Both the position numbers and the translations under genes were made by a program. The notes beneath the pieces were generated by a model. That model did no database searches. It was not told the origin of the DNA and saw nothing but the letters and a program-made list of their open reading frames with translations. From Planctomycetota bacterium (lineage in GTDB: Bacteria > Planctomycetota > UBA1135 > UBA2386), in contig QJVU01000493.1 of NCBI GenBank assembly GCA_003235605.1, positions 1 through 7,433 on the forward strand: DNA of 7,433 nt, read 5' to 3'. Of this stretch, positions 1 through 7,433 are shown piece after piece (positions within the stretch are counted from its first letter, which is position 1; each line of letters begins with the position of its first letter).

Positions 1-1094
1 ACCTGCAGGTGCACGCGGTCCAACTGGCCCTTGAGGCGCGACATCACGTTGCTGTGGATCTGGCAAACGCGGGATTCGGTCAGCTCCATGATCTCCCCGA
101 TCTCTCGCATCGTCAGGCCCTCATAGTAGTACATGATGATGATCAACCGCTCTTTCTTGGTGAGGTTCGACGTAATCAGCTCGAGGACATCCCGCTGGTG
201 CATCGCCTGTACCGGATCCGGACACTTCTTGTCGGCCAGGATCTCGACCTTCTCCATTTCGCTGTCGTCATCGCTGTCGTCCCACTTCTCCGACAGAGAG
301 AAGATCGTCTTCGCATTGGCTTCGGACTTGGTGGCGCGGAGCTCTGGCAAGCTCATGTCCATTGCCTCGGCCAGCTCGAATTGGTTGGGGTCGCGGCCCA
401 ACTCCCCTTCGAGCTTCCGGAGGGCCTTCTCCAGCCGATGGGCCTTGAGACGCACGAGCCGCGGCACCCAGTCCTGGGAGCGCAGCTCGTCCAAGATCGA
501 TCCCCTGATGCGGGTCGTGCAGTAGGTCTTGAACTTGATCCCACGGCTCAGGTCATAGCCGTTGATTGCGTCCATCAGGCCGAAGGTTCCTGCGCTGCTC
601 AGGTCGTCCAGATCGATGGACTTGGGCAGGGTTTGCAGAAGCCTCTCCGCAATAACGCGGACCAGGGGCATGTGCAGTTCGATCAGGATGTTGCGCAGGT
701 TCTGGTCGCCGCTCCGCTTGTAGGTGATCCACAGTGACTCCAGGTCGTCGTCCATCGTGAGCGGACGCTTGGCGGCCTCCTCCTGGACCTCGACCTTCTT
801 GCCCGCCCTGGTCTTCGTGGCGGCCTTGTCACCTGCTCGTGTTGCCAGGCTCTTCCTCGCGGCGGTCTTCTTCTTGGCGGCGGTCTTCTTGGCGGCGGTT
901 GCTGTCGCCTTCTTCGGCACCCGCTTCTCCGGGCTGCCTTGCTTCTTGCTCCCCTTCTGCGTGCCTCCCCGGAGTGGGGTGATCTTGCCGCTCTTGGGCT
1001 TGCGGCCGCGCCTCGTGCTGCCGTGCTGCGCGTTCTGAGGTCCGGGGGGAAGGGGGAGAGACGGGGGGATGCGCAAGGCAGCGGCTGTTGCCAT
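1..1094 (-). CDS. FliA/WhiG-family RNA polymerase sigma factor with basic histone-H1-like N-terminal extension (3' end cut by window edge)
   Basis: This is an alternative sigma factor that directs RNA polymerase to its own promoter class. 364 residues are visible before the window edge and no stop is reached. The sigma core starts near Met114. Region 2 is at about 128-205 (DLDDLSSAGTFGLMDAI type, then FKTYCTTRIRGSILDELR). Region 3 is at about 208-262 (WVPRLVR, then a helical stretch). Region 4 is at about 304-356, with the helix-turn-helix LTMREIGEIMELTESRVCQIHS typical of FliA/WhiG, so only a few C-terminal residues should be missing. Residues 1-113 are an extra domain: RRGRKPK at 28-34 is AT-hook-like and AAKKTAAKKKTAARKS at 67-82 resembles histone H1 tails. 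An acidic patch (WDDSDDDSEMEK, 271-282) separates regions 3 and 4. The ATG at 1094 is chosen because GAGGAG lies 8 nt upstream; the internal Met114 has only an AGGAGG 20 nt away. A c-di-GMP riboswitch lies in the leader. The family call is firm; whether it controls motility, development or something else is unknown. Confidence 0.95.
   Translation of the reverse strand, partial: MATAAALRIPPSLPLPPGPQNAQHGSTRRGRKPKSGKITPLRGGTQKGSKKQGSPEKRVPKKATATAAKKTAAKKKTAARKSLATRAGDKAATKTRAGKKVEVQEEAAKRPLTMDDDLESLWITYKRSGDQNLRNILIELHMPLVRVIAERLLQTLPKSIDLDDLSSAGTFGLMDAINGYDLSRGIKFKTYCTTRIRGSILDELRSQDWVPRLVRLKAHRLEKALRKLEGELGRDPNQFELAEAMDMSLPELRATKSEANAKTIFSLSEKWDDSDDDSEMEKVEILADKKCPDPVQAMHQRDVLELITSNLTKKERLIIIMYYYEGLTMREIGEIMELTESRVCQIHSNVMSRLKGQLDRVHLQ
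859..899 (-). repeat. Imperfect tandem repeat encoding the AAKK-type basic tail
   Basis: On the minus strand the unit GCCGCCAAGAAGACC is followed by a copy with one extra AAG codon and then by a further GCCGCG start. It encodes A-A-K-K-T, A-A-K-K-K-T, A-A-R-K inside the sigma factor N-terminal extension. The low-complexity codon runs could expand or contract by whole codons without breaking the frame. It is seen directly in the sequence; variation between strains is inference. Confidence 0.75.
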
Positions 1095-1095
1095 A

Positions 1096-1108
1096 ATCAG
1101 AACTCCTC
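1096..1108 (-). promoter_or_regulatory. Ribosome binding site of the sigma factor gene, overlapping the target of an anti-SD element
   Basis: Reading the minus strand, GAGGAG (1108-1103) lies 8 nt before the ATG at 1094 and fixes the long-form start of the sigma factor. The segment GGAGTTCTGAT (1106-1096) is perfectly complementary to ATCAGAACTCC at 1218-1208, so this ribosome binding site can be masked by the leader RNA. Confidence 0.8.
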
Positions 1109-1207
1109 GAGGTCAGGGCGTTTTTGCGGGTCCAAGTCCACGAGGCCTCCCTCTCGGTCTGCCTAGGACCCACGCCGGTATCCCCATGCCCACACTGGGC
1201 GCTGCCG

Positions 1208-1218
1208 GGAGTTCTGAT
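1208..1218 (-). promoter_or_regulatory. Candidate anti-Shine-Dalgarno element of the riboswitch expression platform
   Basis: The minus-strand sequence ATCAGAACTCC is an exact 11-nt reverse complement of the sigma gene's Shine-Dalgarno region (1106-1096), with one further possible G-U pair. It begins 4 nt after the 3' strand of aptamer helix P1. Between the two arms, nested helices GCCCA/TGGGC (1200-1196 with 1192-1188) and GGGTCC/GGACCC (1171-1166 with 1133-1128) could bring the arms together. A competing local fold pairs GCTG...GGG (1227-1221) with CCC and CAGC (1209-1207, 1204-1201). That fold uses bases of P1 and part of this element. The complementarity is seen directly; that it works as the switch is inference. 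Confidence 0.7.
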
Positions 1219-1222
1219 CGCC

Positions 1223-1324
1223 CCAGCTTCTTTCGGTAACCGGCTGCCGTTGCGCCTGTCGGCGCAGTAGGCCCCTGGCTTTGCGTCACCGCCTTTCGGC
1301 GGCTTTGCCTTTTTCGAGAAGTGG
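1223..1324 (-). promoter_or_regulatory. Cyclic di-GMP-I (GEMM-I) riboswitch aptamer in the sigma factor leader
   Basis: The minus strand matches the GEMM-I consensus along its whole length. GGCAAA (1309-1304) opens the core. P2 is GCCGCC/GGCGGT (1303-1298 with 1293-1288), closed by the GAAA tetraloop (1297-1294). GACGCAAAGCC follows (1287-1277), then GGCCTA (1273-1268). A perfect helix TGCGCC-GACA-GGCGCA (1266-1251) forms the P3 arm, and GGCAGCCGGTTACCG (1248-1234) closes the core. P1 is CCACTTCT (1324-1317) with AGAAGcTGG (1231-1223), one bulged C. The base corresponding to G20 of the Vibrio Vc2 aptamer is G (1308), which predicts c-di-GMP rather than the cGAMP preference of A20 variants. 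The aptamer lies 128 nt upstream of the sigma factor start codon and in the same orientation, so it should control that gene. The identification is strong from the conserved bases and helices; ligand binding is predicted. Confidence 0.95.
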
Positions 1325-1341
1325 CCAAAGAGCAGCGAGTG

Positions 1342-1360
1342 CGGCCAGCCATGCTGGCCG
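1342..1360 (-). other. Perfect GC-rich hairpin between apt and the riboswitch
   Basis: On the minus strand CGGCCAGC, loop ATG, GCTGGCCG forms an 8-bp perfect stem, 17 nt upstream of aptamer P1. The bases after the stem (CACTCGCTGCTCTTT) give only a weak T-rich stretch about 12 nt away, so it is not a standard intrinsic terminator. It could be a 3'-end stabilising hairpin of the apt transcript, a weak terminator, or the 5' cap hairpin of the sigma leader RNA. The structure is certain at base level, the role is not. Confidence 0.5.
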
Positions 1361-1368
1361 GCTCATGT

Positions 1369-1395
1369 TAATCGGTAGCGCCCATCGCACTTTTC
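1369..1395 (-). promoter_or_regulatory. Weak sigma-28 (FliA/WhiG)-like promoter match for the riboswitch-sigma unit
   Basis: The minus strand reads GAAA (1395-1392), 15 nt, then ACCGATTA (1376-1369). The FliA/WhiG consensus is TAAA, about 15 nt, GCCGATAA. That gives 3 of 4 and 6 of 8 matches with the expected spacing. Transcription would start near 1360, just at the hairpin and ahead of the aptamer. If real, the sigma factor could transcribe its own gene. The match is short and found by eye, so it may be chance; no better sigma-70 promoter was recognised in this interval. Confidence 0.3.
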
Positions 1396-1433
1396 AGCCG
1401 AATCTCAGATTTCGTCGGCATGTCCATCACGCC

Positions 1434-1985
1434 TCAGGTGACCGTGGATGGCGGGTCCTCGTTGCCGTCCCGCAGGAGCGCGTGAATCTCCCGCCCTTGG
1501 AGCTTTCCGCGACCGCCGAGGGCCGTCAGCTCCAGCAGGAAGATGCATGCAACCACATTGCCACCGAGGTTTTCCACCAAGCGGCACGCCGCCCGCATGG
1601 TGCCACCGGTGGCCAACACGTCATCGACCATGAGCACCTCGTCCCCGTGATGGATGCCGTCGGCGTGGATCTCCACCATGTCGCTGCCGTACTCGAGGTC
1701 ATACTCCTCTGAGTAGGTCTTCCAGGGCAGCTTTCCCGGCTTGCGGATCGGGATGAACGGCCTGGCCAGCTTGAGCGCCAGGGGCGTGCCGAAGAGGAAC
1801 CCCCGGGACTCTATGGCGCAGAGTCGGTCGATCCTCCGCTCGCGCACAAGGTCTGCCATACGATCGATTGCGGTACCCAATGCCTGGGGGTTGGCAAGGA
1901 GAGGCGAGATGTCCTTGAAGACAATGCCGGGTTTCGGGAAGTCCGGGACATCGCGCAGGTACGCCTCGAGGTTCATGGCCTTCAT
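1434..1985 (-). CDS. apt: Adenine phosphoribosyltransferase
   Basis: This cytoplasmic purine salvage enzyme makes AMP and pyrophosphate from adenine and PRPP. The predicted 183 residues equal the usual length of the family. The PRPP-binding loop VLMVDDVLATGGTM is at 117-130. FPKPGIVFKDISPLL at 16-30, ESRGFLFGTPLALKL at 59-73 and RKPGKLPW at 81-88 are the other family blocks. ATG 1985 is preferred because it lies one base after the argS stop (TAG-C-ATG), pointing to translational coupling; a second in-frame ATG at 1976 is possible, and no strong Shine-Dalgarno precedes either. An upstream extension of the frame to 2096 lies inside the argS end and is not conserved-looking. It is probably the last gene of the ABC-F/argS cluster. 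The family assignment is very secure. Confidence 0.96.
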   Translation of the reverse strand: MKAMNLEAYLRDVPDFPKPGIVFKDISPLLANPQALGTAIDRMADLVRERRIDRLCAIESRGFLFGTPLALKLARPFIPIRKPGKLPWKTYSEEYDLEYGSDMVEIHADGIHHGDEVLMVDDVLATGGTMRAACRLVENLGGNVVACIFLLELTALGGRGKLQGREIHALLRDGNEDPPSTVT

Positions 1986-1986
1986 G

Positions 1987-3722
1987 CTACATGCGTTCCA
2001 CTGCAGCCACTCCCAGGAGCCCCAGGCCTTCCTGCAGAACCTTCCGGCTCGCCGCAACCAGGGCCAGGCGCGCTTTCCTGAGTCCGGGCCCGGCATGGAT
2101 CACGTTGTGCTCGTGCAGGAAGCTGTGGACCTCGCTCGCCAGCTGGATCATCAAGCTGGTAATGACGCTGGGTTCGTTCTGCTGGGCCGCCCGCTCCAGC
2201 GCCGGGCCGAACTCGAGCATCGCCAGCAAGCAGCGATCCGCATCGGCCAGGAGGGAGAAGTCCACATCCGCCAGAGAGTCGGGGCTCGCGGCTCGGTCAC
2301 CGTCCTCACCGGCCTTCCGCAGGATGCCCGCCAGCCGCGCGCCGGCGTACTGGACGTAGGGGCCGGTCTCCCCCTCGAAGTTGAGCATCTGGTCCCAGTC
2401 GAACCGGACATCCTTGATGCGCTGGTTCTTCAGGTCGTTGAAGATGATCGCGGAAACCCCGACTTTCTGGGCCACCGCGTCCTTGTCCTCGAGCTCGGGG
2501 TTCTTCTCCTCGATGATCATGCGCACCCGGGCTACGGCCTCATCCAGGACTTCGTCCAGGAAGATGGCGTTGCCGCCGCGGGTGGCGAACTTCTCCCAGC
2601 GATCTGTCTCGGCGTTGCGGGAGAGGATCAGCCCGAATGGAACGTGCTCCACTCTGTCTGCCTCCGGCAGGCCCATCTTGGCCAGGACGGCCTTGAGCTG
2701 GCGGAAGTGGAGCTTCTGTTCGCCGCCTACGAGGTAGAGGGCTCGGTCGAAGTGAAACTCGTCCATGCGGTAGAAGATCGCGGCCAGATCGCGGGTGGCG
2801 TACAGCGTGGTGCCGTCGCTCTTGATGAGGATGCAGGGCGGCATACCTTCCTTCTCGAGGTCCACGACCTGGGCGCCCTCGGAATAGGTGAGGATTCCTG
2901 CCGCGCGCACCCGCTCGACGGCTGCGGCCATCTTGTCCTCGTAGAAGCTCTCGCCGGTGACCCTGTCGAAGTCCACGCCGAGTCGGGCATAGGGTCCGGC
3001 GAACGCCCTCAGGGAGGTTTCTCGCAGCTGCTTCCAGAGCTTGCGCTCCTGGTTGTCCGCGCCGGATTCCAGCGCCTGGAAGTGCCGGGCACTCTCCTCG
3101 TCCAGGGTTCGGTCCTTCAGGACTTCCTTGTTGTAGCGGACGTAGAGATCGAACAAATGTCGCATGGGATCCCGCGCGAGTTCCTCCTCTGCCCCCCAGT
3201 GCAGGAAAGCGGTGATGACCTTCCCGAACTGGCTGCCCCAGTCGCCGAGGTGGTTGATGCCGATCACCTCGTGTCCCAAGTGCCGGTGGATCCTGCGCAA
3301 CGCCGCGCCGATCACCGTCGAACGCAGGTGCCCCATGTGGAACGGCTTGGCGATATTGGGCGACGAGTAGTCGATCACGATCCGCTCGCCCGTCGAGGGA
3401 TAGCTTCCGTACGGCGGCTCAGCCAGCAGCACCTGGCGGATCACGGTCTTCGCCAGCATGTCCCGGCGGAACCGGAAGTTCACGAACGGGCCGTCGGCAG
3501 TGACGGTTTCGATGATGTCATCGGGTGTGATCCTGGCGGCGATGTCCTCGGCCACAGCTGCCGGATTCAGCCGCTGCACCCTGGCCAGGACGAAGCAGGG
3601 TAGCGCGACATCGCCGAAGGTCAGGTCTCTGGGGGTCTGCAGGCCGAGTCCACGCCGAACATCCGGCGGGATCTCGCCTACGGCGGTGGCCACCCGGTCC
3701 TGGACATGGTCGTGCAGCTCCT

Positions 3723-3726
<4 letters not shown>
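1987..3726 (-). CDS. argS: Arginyl-tRNA synthetase
   Basis: This class I synthetase charges tRNA-Arg with arginine in the cytoplasm. The predicted 579 residues are normal for the family. The N-terminal tRNA-binding additional domain covers about 1-100 (ADGPFVNFRF at 77-86). The HIGH signature is SSPNIAKPFHMGHLRS at 121-136. The catalytic domain includes INHLGDWGSQFGK (157-169) and SDGTTLYATRDLAA (303-316). The C-terminal DALR-type anticodon-binding domain ends in a typical LGLLGVAAVERM. The KMSKS position reads KFATRGG (379-385), lacking the second lysine. Such ArgRS forms are known and usually keep a lysine just before HIGH, here K127. GTG 3726 is chosen because GGGAG lies 8 nt upstream and the protein then has family length; the open frame continues to 4017 but that part is a shadow of the ABC-F gene. 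It overlaps the ABC-F stop by GTGA. Confidence 0.96.
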
Positions 3727-5584
<1,858 letters not shown>

Positions 5585-5591
<7 letters not shown>

Positions 5592-5610
5592 TGGGTCACT
5601 GGGTCACTGG
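5585..5610 (-). repeat. Three-copy 8-bp direct repeat spanning a stop-start junction
   Basis: On the minus strand CAGTGACC occurs three times head to tail (plus strand GGGTCACT, 3.25 copies). The first copy holds the TGA stop of the membrane protein gene (5606-5604) and the third holds the GTG start of the ABC-F gene (5591-5589). The two frames are the same, 12 nt apart. Each copy contains GTGA, a start overlapping a stop. Confidence 0.85.
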
Positions 5611-7067
5611 ACGACGTGAAAGTCCTTGGCAAGCTCCTTGCCCTTGTGCACGTACCAGATCTGGAAGACCAGGGGTGGGACCAAGGTCCTGTCGGTCTCG
5701 CCCTTGTTCTCCTTCTGCTGCTGCTTGTGTCCGGCGACCTCCTTGAGGATGCAGTCCAGGAGCTGGCGCGAGCCGGTGACCGGCGTAGTGTTGATGTTGG
5801 TGATCAGGGATCCCTTGGGGAGTCCGAGCAGATGCAGGGGCCTCGGCAGCGTGTGGATCTCGAGACCCTTCCGCAGGCGACCGTTGTCGAGGGACACCAG
5901 CTTGATGGTGCCGATGGCTCCCTCCCGGGCCAGGACCTTCTGGCCGACGGCGATGATGTCATCCAGGTCCTTGCTGGGATGGAGGATCGTCTTGCCGGTG
6001 GAGACGTACTCCACAGGAGGCAGCAGCTCGTAGGCGATGCCGTCGTACCAGGCCTGGAGGTCCTTGGTGTCCGCACTGCCTCCGGGCGCCTTGTGCTTGT
6101 TCCGGTCGATGACTTTGAGGAACTTGACGGTCTCCTCGCGCACGGATCTCGACCTCGACGACAACAGCTTCGGGACCATGTCCCTGATCTCGACCAGGTA
6201 CGCGCGGCCAAGATCGTGGCGGATGCGCAGCACGTCGGTGATGAAGCGCAGCCCTTCGACCTGCGAGCGCGGATCATTTTGGAGGCGCACGAGCTGCAGG
6301 AAGCCCCAGATGTTGAAACGGTACTTGGGCTTGACGGGTGAACCTTCGAGGTCAGGGCGGATCGGCTCGCTCTTGGGAAGGTGGACGGCCAGGAATCGCA
6401 GGGTCCTGGCGAAGCCTTCCTGGCGGGTCGGGCGGTCGGGCTCGGCGCAGATCTGCGCGGCCAGGTCGAGGACATCCTGGATCTCGTCGAAGTAGAAGAG
6501 ACCGTAGTATCCGTCCCGACGCAGCTGCAGGGAGGTGCTGTCGCGGAACACCATTGCGACGTGGCCCGCGAGCTTGAGGTTGGAGAGCCGCACGCGCTCC
6601 AGGGCGTCGCGCCATGCCTGGGTGTCCACGATCTCGCGACCGTGCTCGTCATAGGAGATCTTGTCCGCTGGCGCACCCTGGCGGATGCCGTGGAGCACGC
6701 GGATGTCGTCCCAGAAGGAAGGCCAGCGGCCCTTCGGGAGAGTCCTCTCGTCGTACCCCTGCGGGCTGCGGAACGGCTTCAGGCCCGGGTAGGCCTTGGC
6801 GTTGGCTTCCCGCTGCCAGTAGCGGTCGGGCTCGGTGGAGACGGCGTCGAGGTTGTCGTCGCCGAATGCCTCCCCCTGCATGGTCGTGACGGGCGCGGTG
6901 GTGTTGTCGGTCCTCCCTCCAAACAACTCCGCAGACCGGTCGACACCGGCCACCTCACCATCGGTGCCAGCCAAGGCCCACTGCCAGAGTCCCAGGCCCA
7001 GGCTGCCAAGGGCCAGGACACCGACAAGGACGAGCAGCAAGGGGCGGCGACCTTGGGGGCGGTTCAT
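5604..7067 (-). CDS. Membrane-anchored protein of unknown function with C-terminal PDZ-like domain
   Basis: I do not recognise a named family. The predicted 487 residues begin with a short basic segment (MNRPQGRR) and one hydrophobic helix at about 9-33, suggesting a single-pass inner-membrane anchor with the rest outside the cytoplasm. Residues 40-130 look extended and polar, with a DRYWQREANAKAYPGLKPF block. The middle (about 145-330) is helical; MVPKLLSSRSRSVREETVKFLKVI resembles a HEAT-like helix pair. The end (about 394-487) reads like a PDZ domain: LPRPLHLLGLPKGSLITNIN, then TPVTGSRQLLDCI and a final strand FQIWYVHKGKELAKDF. The order anchor, periplasmic part, PDZ recalls GspC-type secretion proteins, but no secretion genes are near. 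ATG 7067 is preferred over TTG 7073; neither has a clear Shine-Dalgarno. It is probably the first gene of the cluster. That it is a real gene is likely; its function is not known. Confidence 0.75.
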   Translation of the reverse strand: MNRPQGRRPLLLVLVGVLALGSLGLGLWQWALAGTDGEVAGVDRSAELFGGRTDNTTAPVTTMQGEAFGDDNLDAVSTEPDRYWQREANAKAYPGLKPFRSPQGYDERTLPKGRWPSFWDDIRVLHGIRQGAPADKISYDEHGREIVDTQAWRDALERVRLSNLKLAGHVAMVFRDSTSLQLRRDGYYGLFYFDEIQDVLDLAAQICAEPDRPTRQEGFARTLRFLAVHLPKSEPIRPDLEGSPVKPKYRFNIWGFLQLVRLQNDPRSQVEGLRFITDVLRIRHDLGRAYLVEIRDMVPKLLSSRSRSVREETVKFLKVIDRNKHKAPGGSADTKDLQAWYDGIAYELLPPVEYVSTGKTILHPSKDLDDIIAVGQKVLAREGAIGTIKLVSLDNGRLRKGLEIHTLPRPLHLLGLPKGSLITNINTTPVTGSRQLLDCILKEVAGHKQQQKENKGETDRTLVPPLVFQIWYVHKGKELAKDFHVVQ

Positions 7068-7137
7068 GGACAAGCAAGTTAGCAGGTTCGCCTGTGGCCG
7101 TAACCGCCGGGGTCTGGTAATCCCTGACCACCGATCG
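7068..7137. promoter_or_regulatory. Divergent intergenic region
   Basis: About 70 bp separate the start of the minus-strand PDZ-like gene from the start of the plus-strand pyrK-like gene, so promoters for both should lie here or overlap the coding ends. I see no convincing -35/-10 pair, operator palindrome or Shine-Dalgarno for either side. Confidence 0.4.
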
Positions 7138-7433
7138 ATGCAGACCCGCCCTCACAAGCTGCGCCGCCAGGTTCCGCTGACCGGAGGGTGCATGGTGTTG
7201 GAGGTGGAGGGGCCGATCCCGCCGACGCTACCGGGCCAGTTCTACATGCTGCGCACCAAGCTGCGCTGGCCCGTCCTGTTGCCGAGGCCGTTCTCCCTCT
7301 ACGACCGGCGCGACGACGGTGAGACCGGCTGGTTCCTGCTGAAGGCGATAGGGCCGGGTACTCGCGCCCTGGCTGCCCTTGCGCCGGGGGCGGAGCTCTG
7401 GCTCAGCGGTCCTCTGGGCCGTCCCTTCCCCGA
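7138..7433 (+). CDS. pyrK: PyrK-like dihydroorotate dehydrogenase electron transfer subunit (5' part, cut by window edge)
   Basis: PyrK carries FAD and a 2Fe-2S cluster and passes electrons from dihydroorotate dehydrogenase (PyrD type 1B) to NAD in pyrimidine synthesis. Only 98 residues are visible, with no stop. They cover most of the FNR-type FAD-binding barrel: PGQFYML (32-38), the flavin-binding LLPRPFSLYD (47-56), LLKAIGPGTRAL (67-78) and LWLSGPLGRPF (87-97). The nucleotide and cluster domains are beyond the edge. The spacing PRPFS...GPGTR...GPLG fits PyrK better than generic ferredoxin reductases, but another FNR-family oxidoreductase is possible. ATG 7138 is chosen because conserved-looking sequence begins right after it; an in-frame ATG at 7066 would add 24 residues and overlap the opposite gene's start. 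No clear Shine-Dalgarno is seen. Confidence 0.75.
   Translation, partial: MQTRPHKLRRQVPLTGGCMVLEVEGPIPPTLPGQFYMLRTKLRWPVLLPRPFSLYDRRDDGETGWFLLKAIGPGTRALAALAPGAELWLSGPLGRPFP

Noticed and set aside
9..737. 242-codon open frame on the plus strand
   Set aside because: It is antisense to the conserved core of the sigma factor; the minus-strand reading explains the sequence.
753..755. Met114 as the true start of the sigma factor
   Set aside because: It would give a normal-length FliA/WhiG protein, but the nearest AGGAGG is 20 nt away, while ATG 1094 has GAGGAG at 8 nt and is the target of the anti-SD arm.
829..1173. 114-codon minus-strand frame overlapping the sigma N terminus
   Set aside because: It is another frame of the K/A-rich region. 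The sigma frame has a good ribosome site and runs on into the conserved core, so no frameshift is needed.
1095..1222. Intrinsic terminator as the riboswitch expression platform
   Set aside because: The helices present (GCCCA/TGGGC, GGGTCC/GGACCC) are not followed by a T run on the minus strand; GGACCC is followed by an A run instead.
1095..1222. A second GEMM aptamer in tandem
   Set aside because: The stretch lacks the GCAAA, GAAA and GTTACC blocks.
1113..1352. 79-codon minus-strand open frame across the intergenic region
   Set aside because: It coincides with the riboswitch aptamer and anti-SD arm, whose conserved bases and helices explain the sequence. The peptide is low in complexity and has no ribosome binding site I could see.
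1741..3603. 620-codon open frame on the plus strand
   Set aside because: It is antisense to argS and apt, both certain, with no recognisable motif: a GC-rich shadow.
7066..7137. Upstream ATG for the pyrK-like gene
   Set aside because: It is in frame, but the added residues do not look like the family and it would overlap the start codon of the divergent gene.

Overview
The window is GC-rich bacterial chromosome with tightly packed genes, almost all on the minus strand. The gene set is housekeeping (arginyl-tRNA synthetase, adenine phosphoribosyltransferase, ABC-F translation factor, a pyrK-like gene) plus a FliA/WhiG-type sigma factor. Nothing fixes the taxon. The lysine/alanine-rich histone-H1-like tail, a FliA/WhiG sigma factor and a c-di-GMP riboswitch would suit a free-living planctomycete or deltaproteobacterium-like lineage, but that is a guess.

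Right edge (7138-7433, plus strand): the 5' part of a PyrK-like flavoprotein gene, diverging across about 70 bp from the minus-strand cluster. Reading leftwards from 7067, the cluster contains: a membrane-anchored protein with a C-terminal PDZ-like domain (5604-7067); an ABC-F ATPase (3723-5591) starting 12 nt after the previous stop, inside a three-copy 8-bp tandem repeat; argS (1987-3726), overlapping the ABC-F stop by 4 nt; and apt (1434-1985), starting one base after the argS stop. The spacing suggests one transcript, built around translation and nucleotide salvage.

A 339-bp non-coding stretch (1095-1433) follows. It holds the most interesting feature: a complete cyclic-di-GMP-I (GEMM-I) riboswitch aptamer on the minus strand (about 1223-1324), directly upstream of the sigma factor gene (1094 to the left edge, 3' end cut off). 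Just 3' of the aptamer lies an 11-nt element perfectly complementary to the sigma gene's Shine-Dalgarno region, which suggests control at translation. Upstream of the aptamer are a perfect 8-bp hairpin and a weak sigma-28-like promoter match, which would make the sigma factor autoregulated.

The sigma factor itself is unusual. A 113-residue basic N-terminal extension with an AT-hook-like motif and AAKK-type repeats precedes an otherwise complete FliA/WhiG core. Together these look like a compact signalling unit: a second messenger read by RNA controls a sigma factor that carries its own DNA-binding tail. The riboswitch and both unusual protein regions are visible in the sequence; the direction of switching, autoregulation and tail function are inference.
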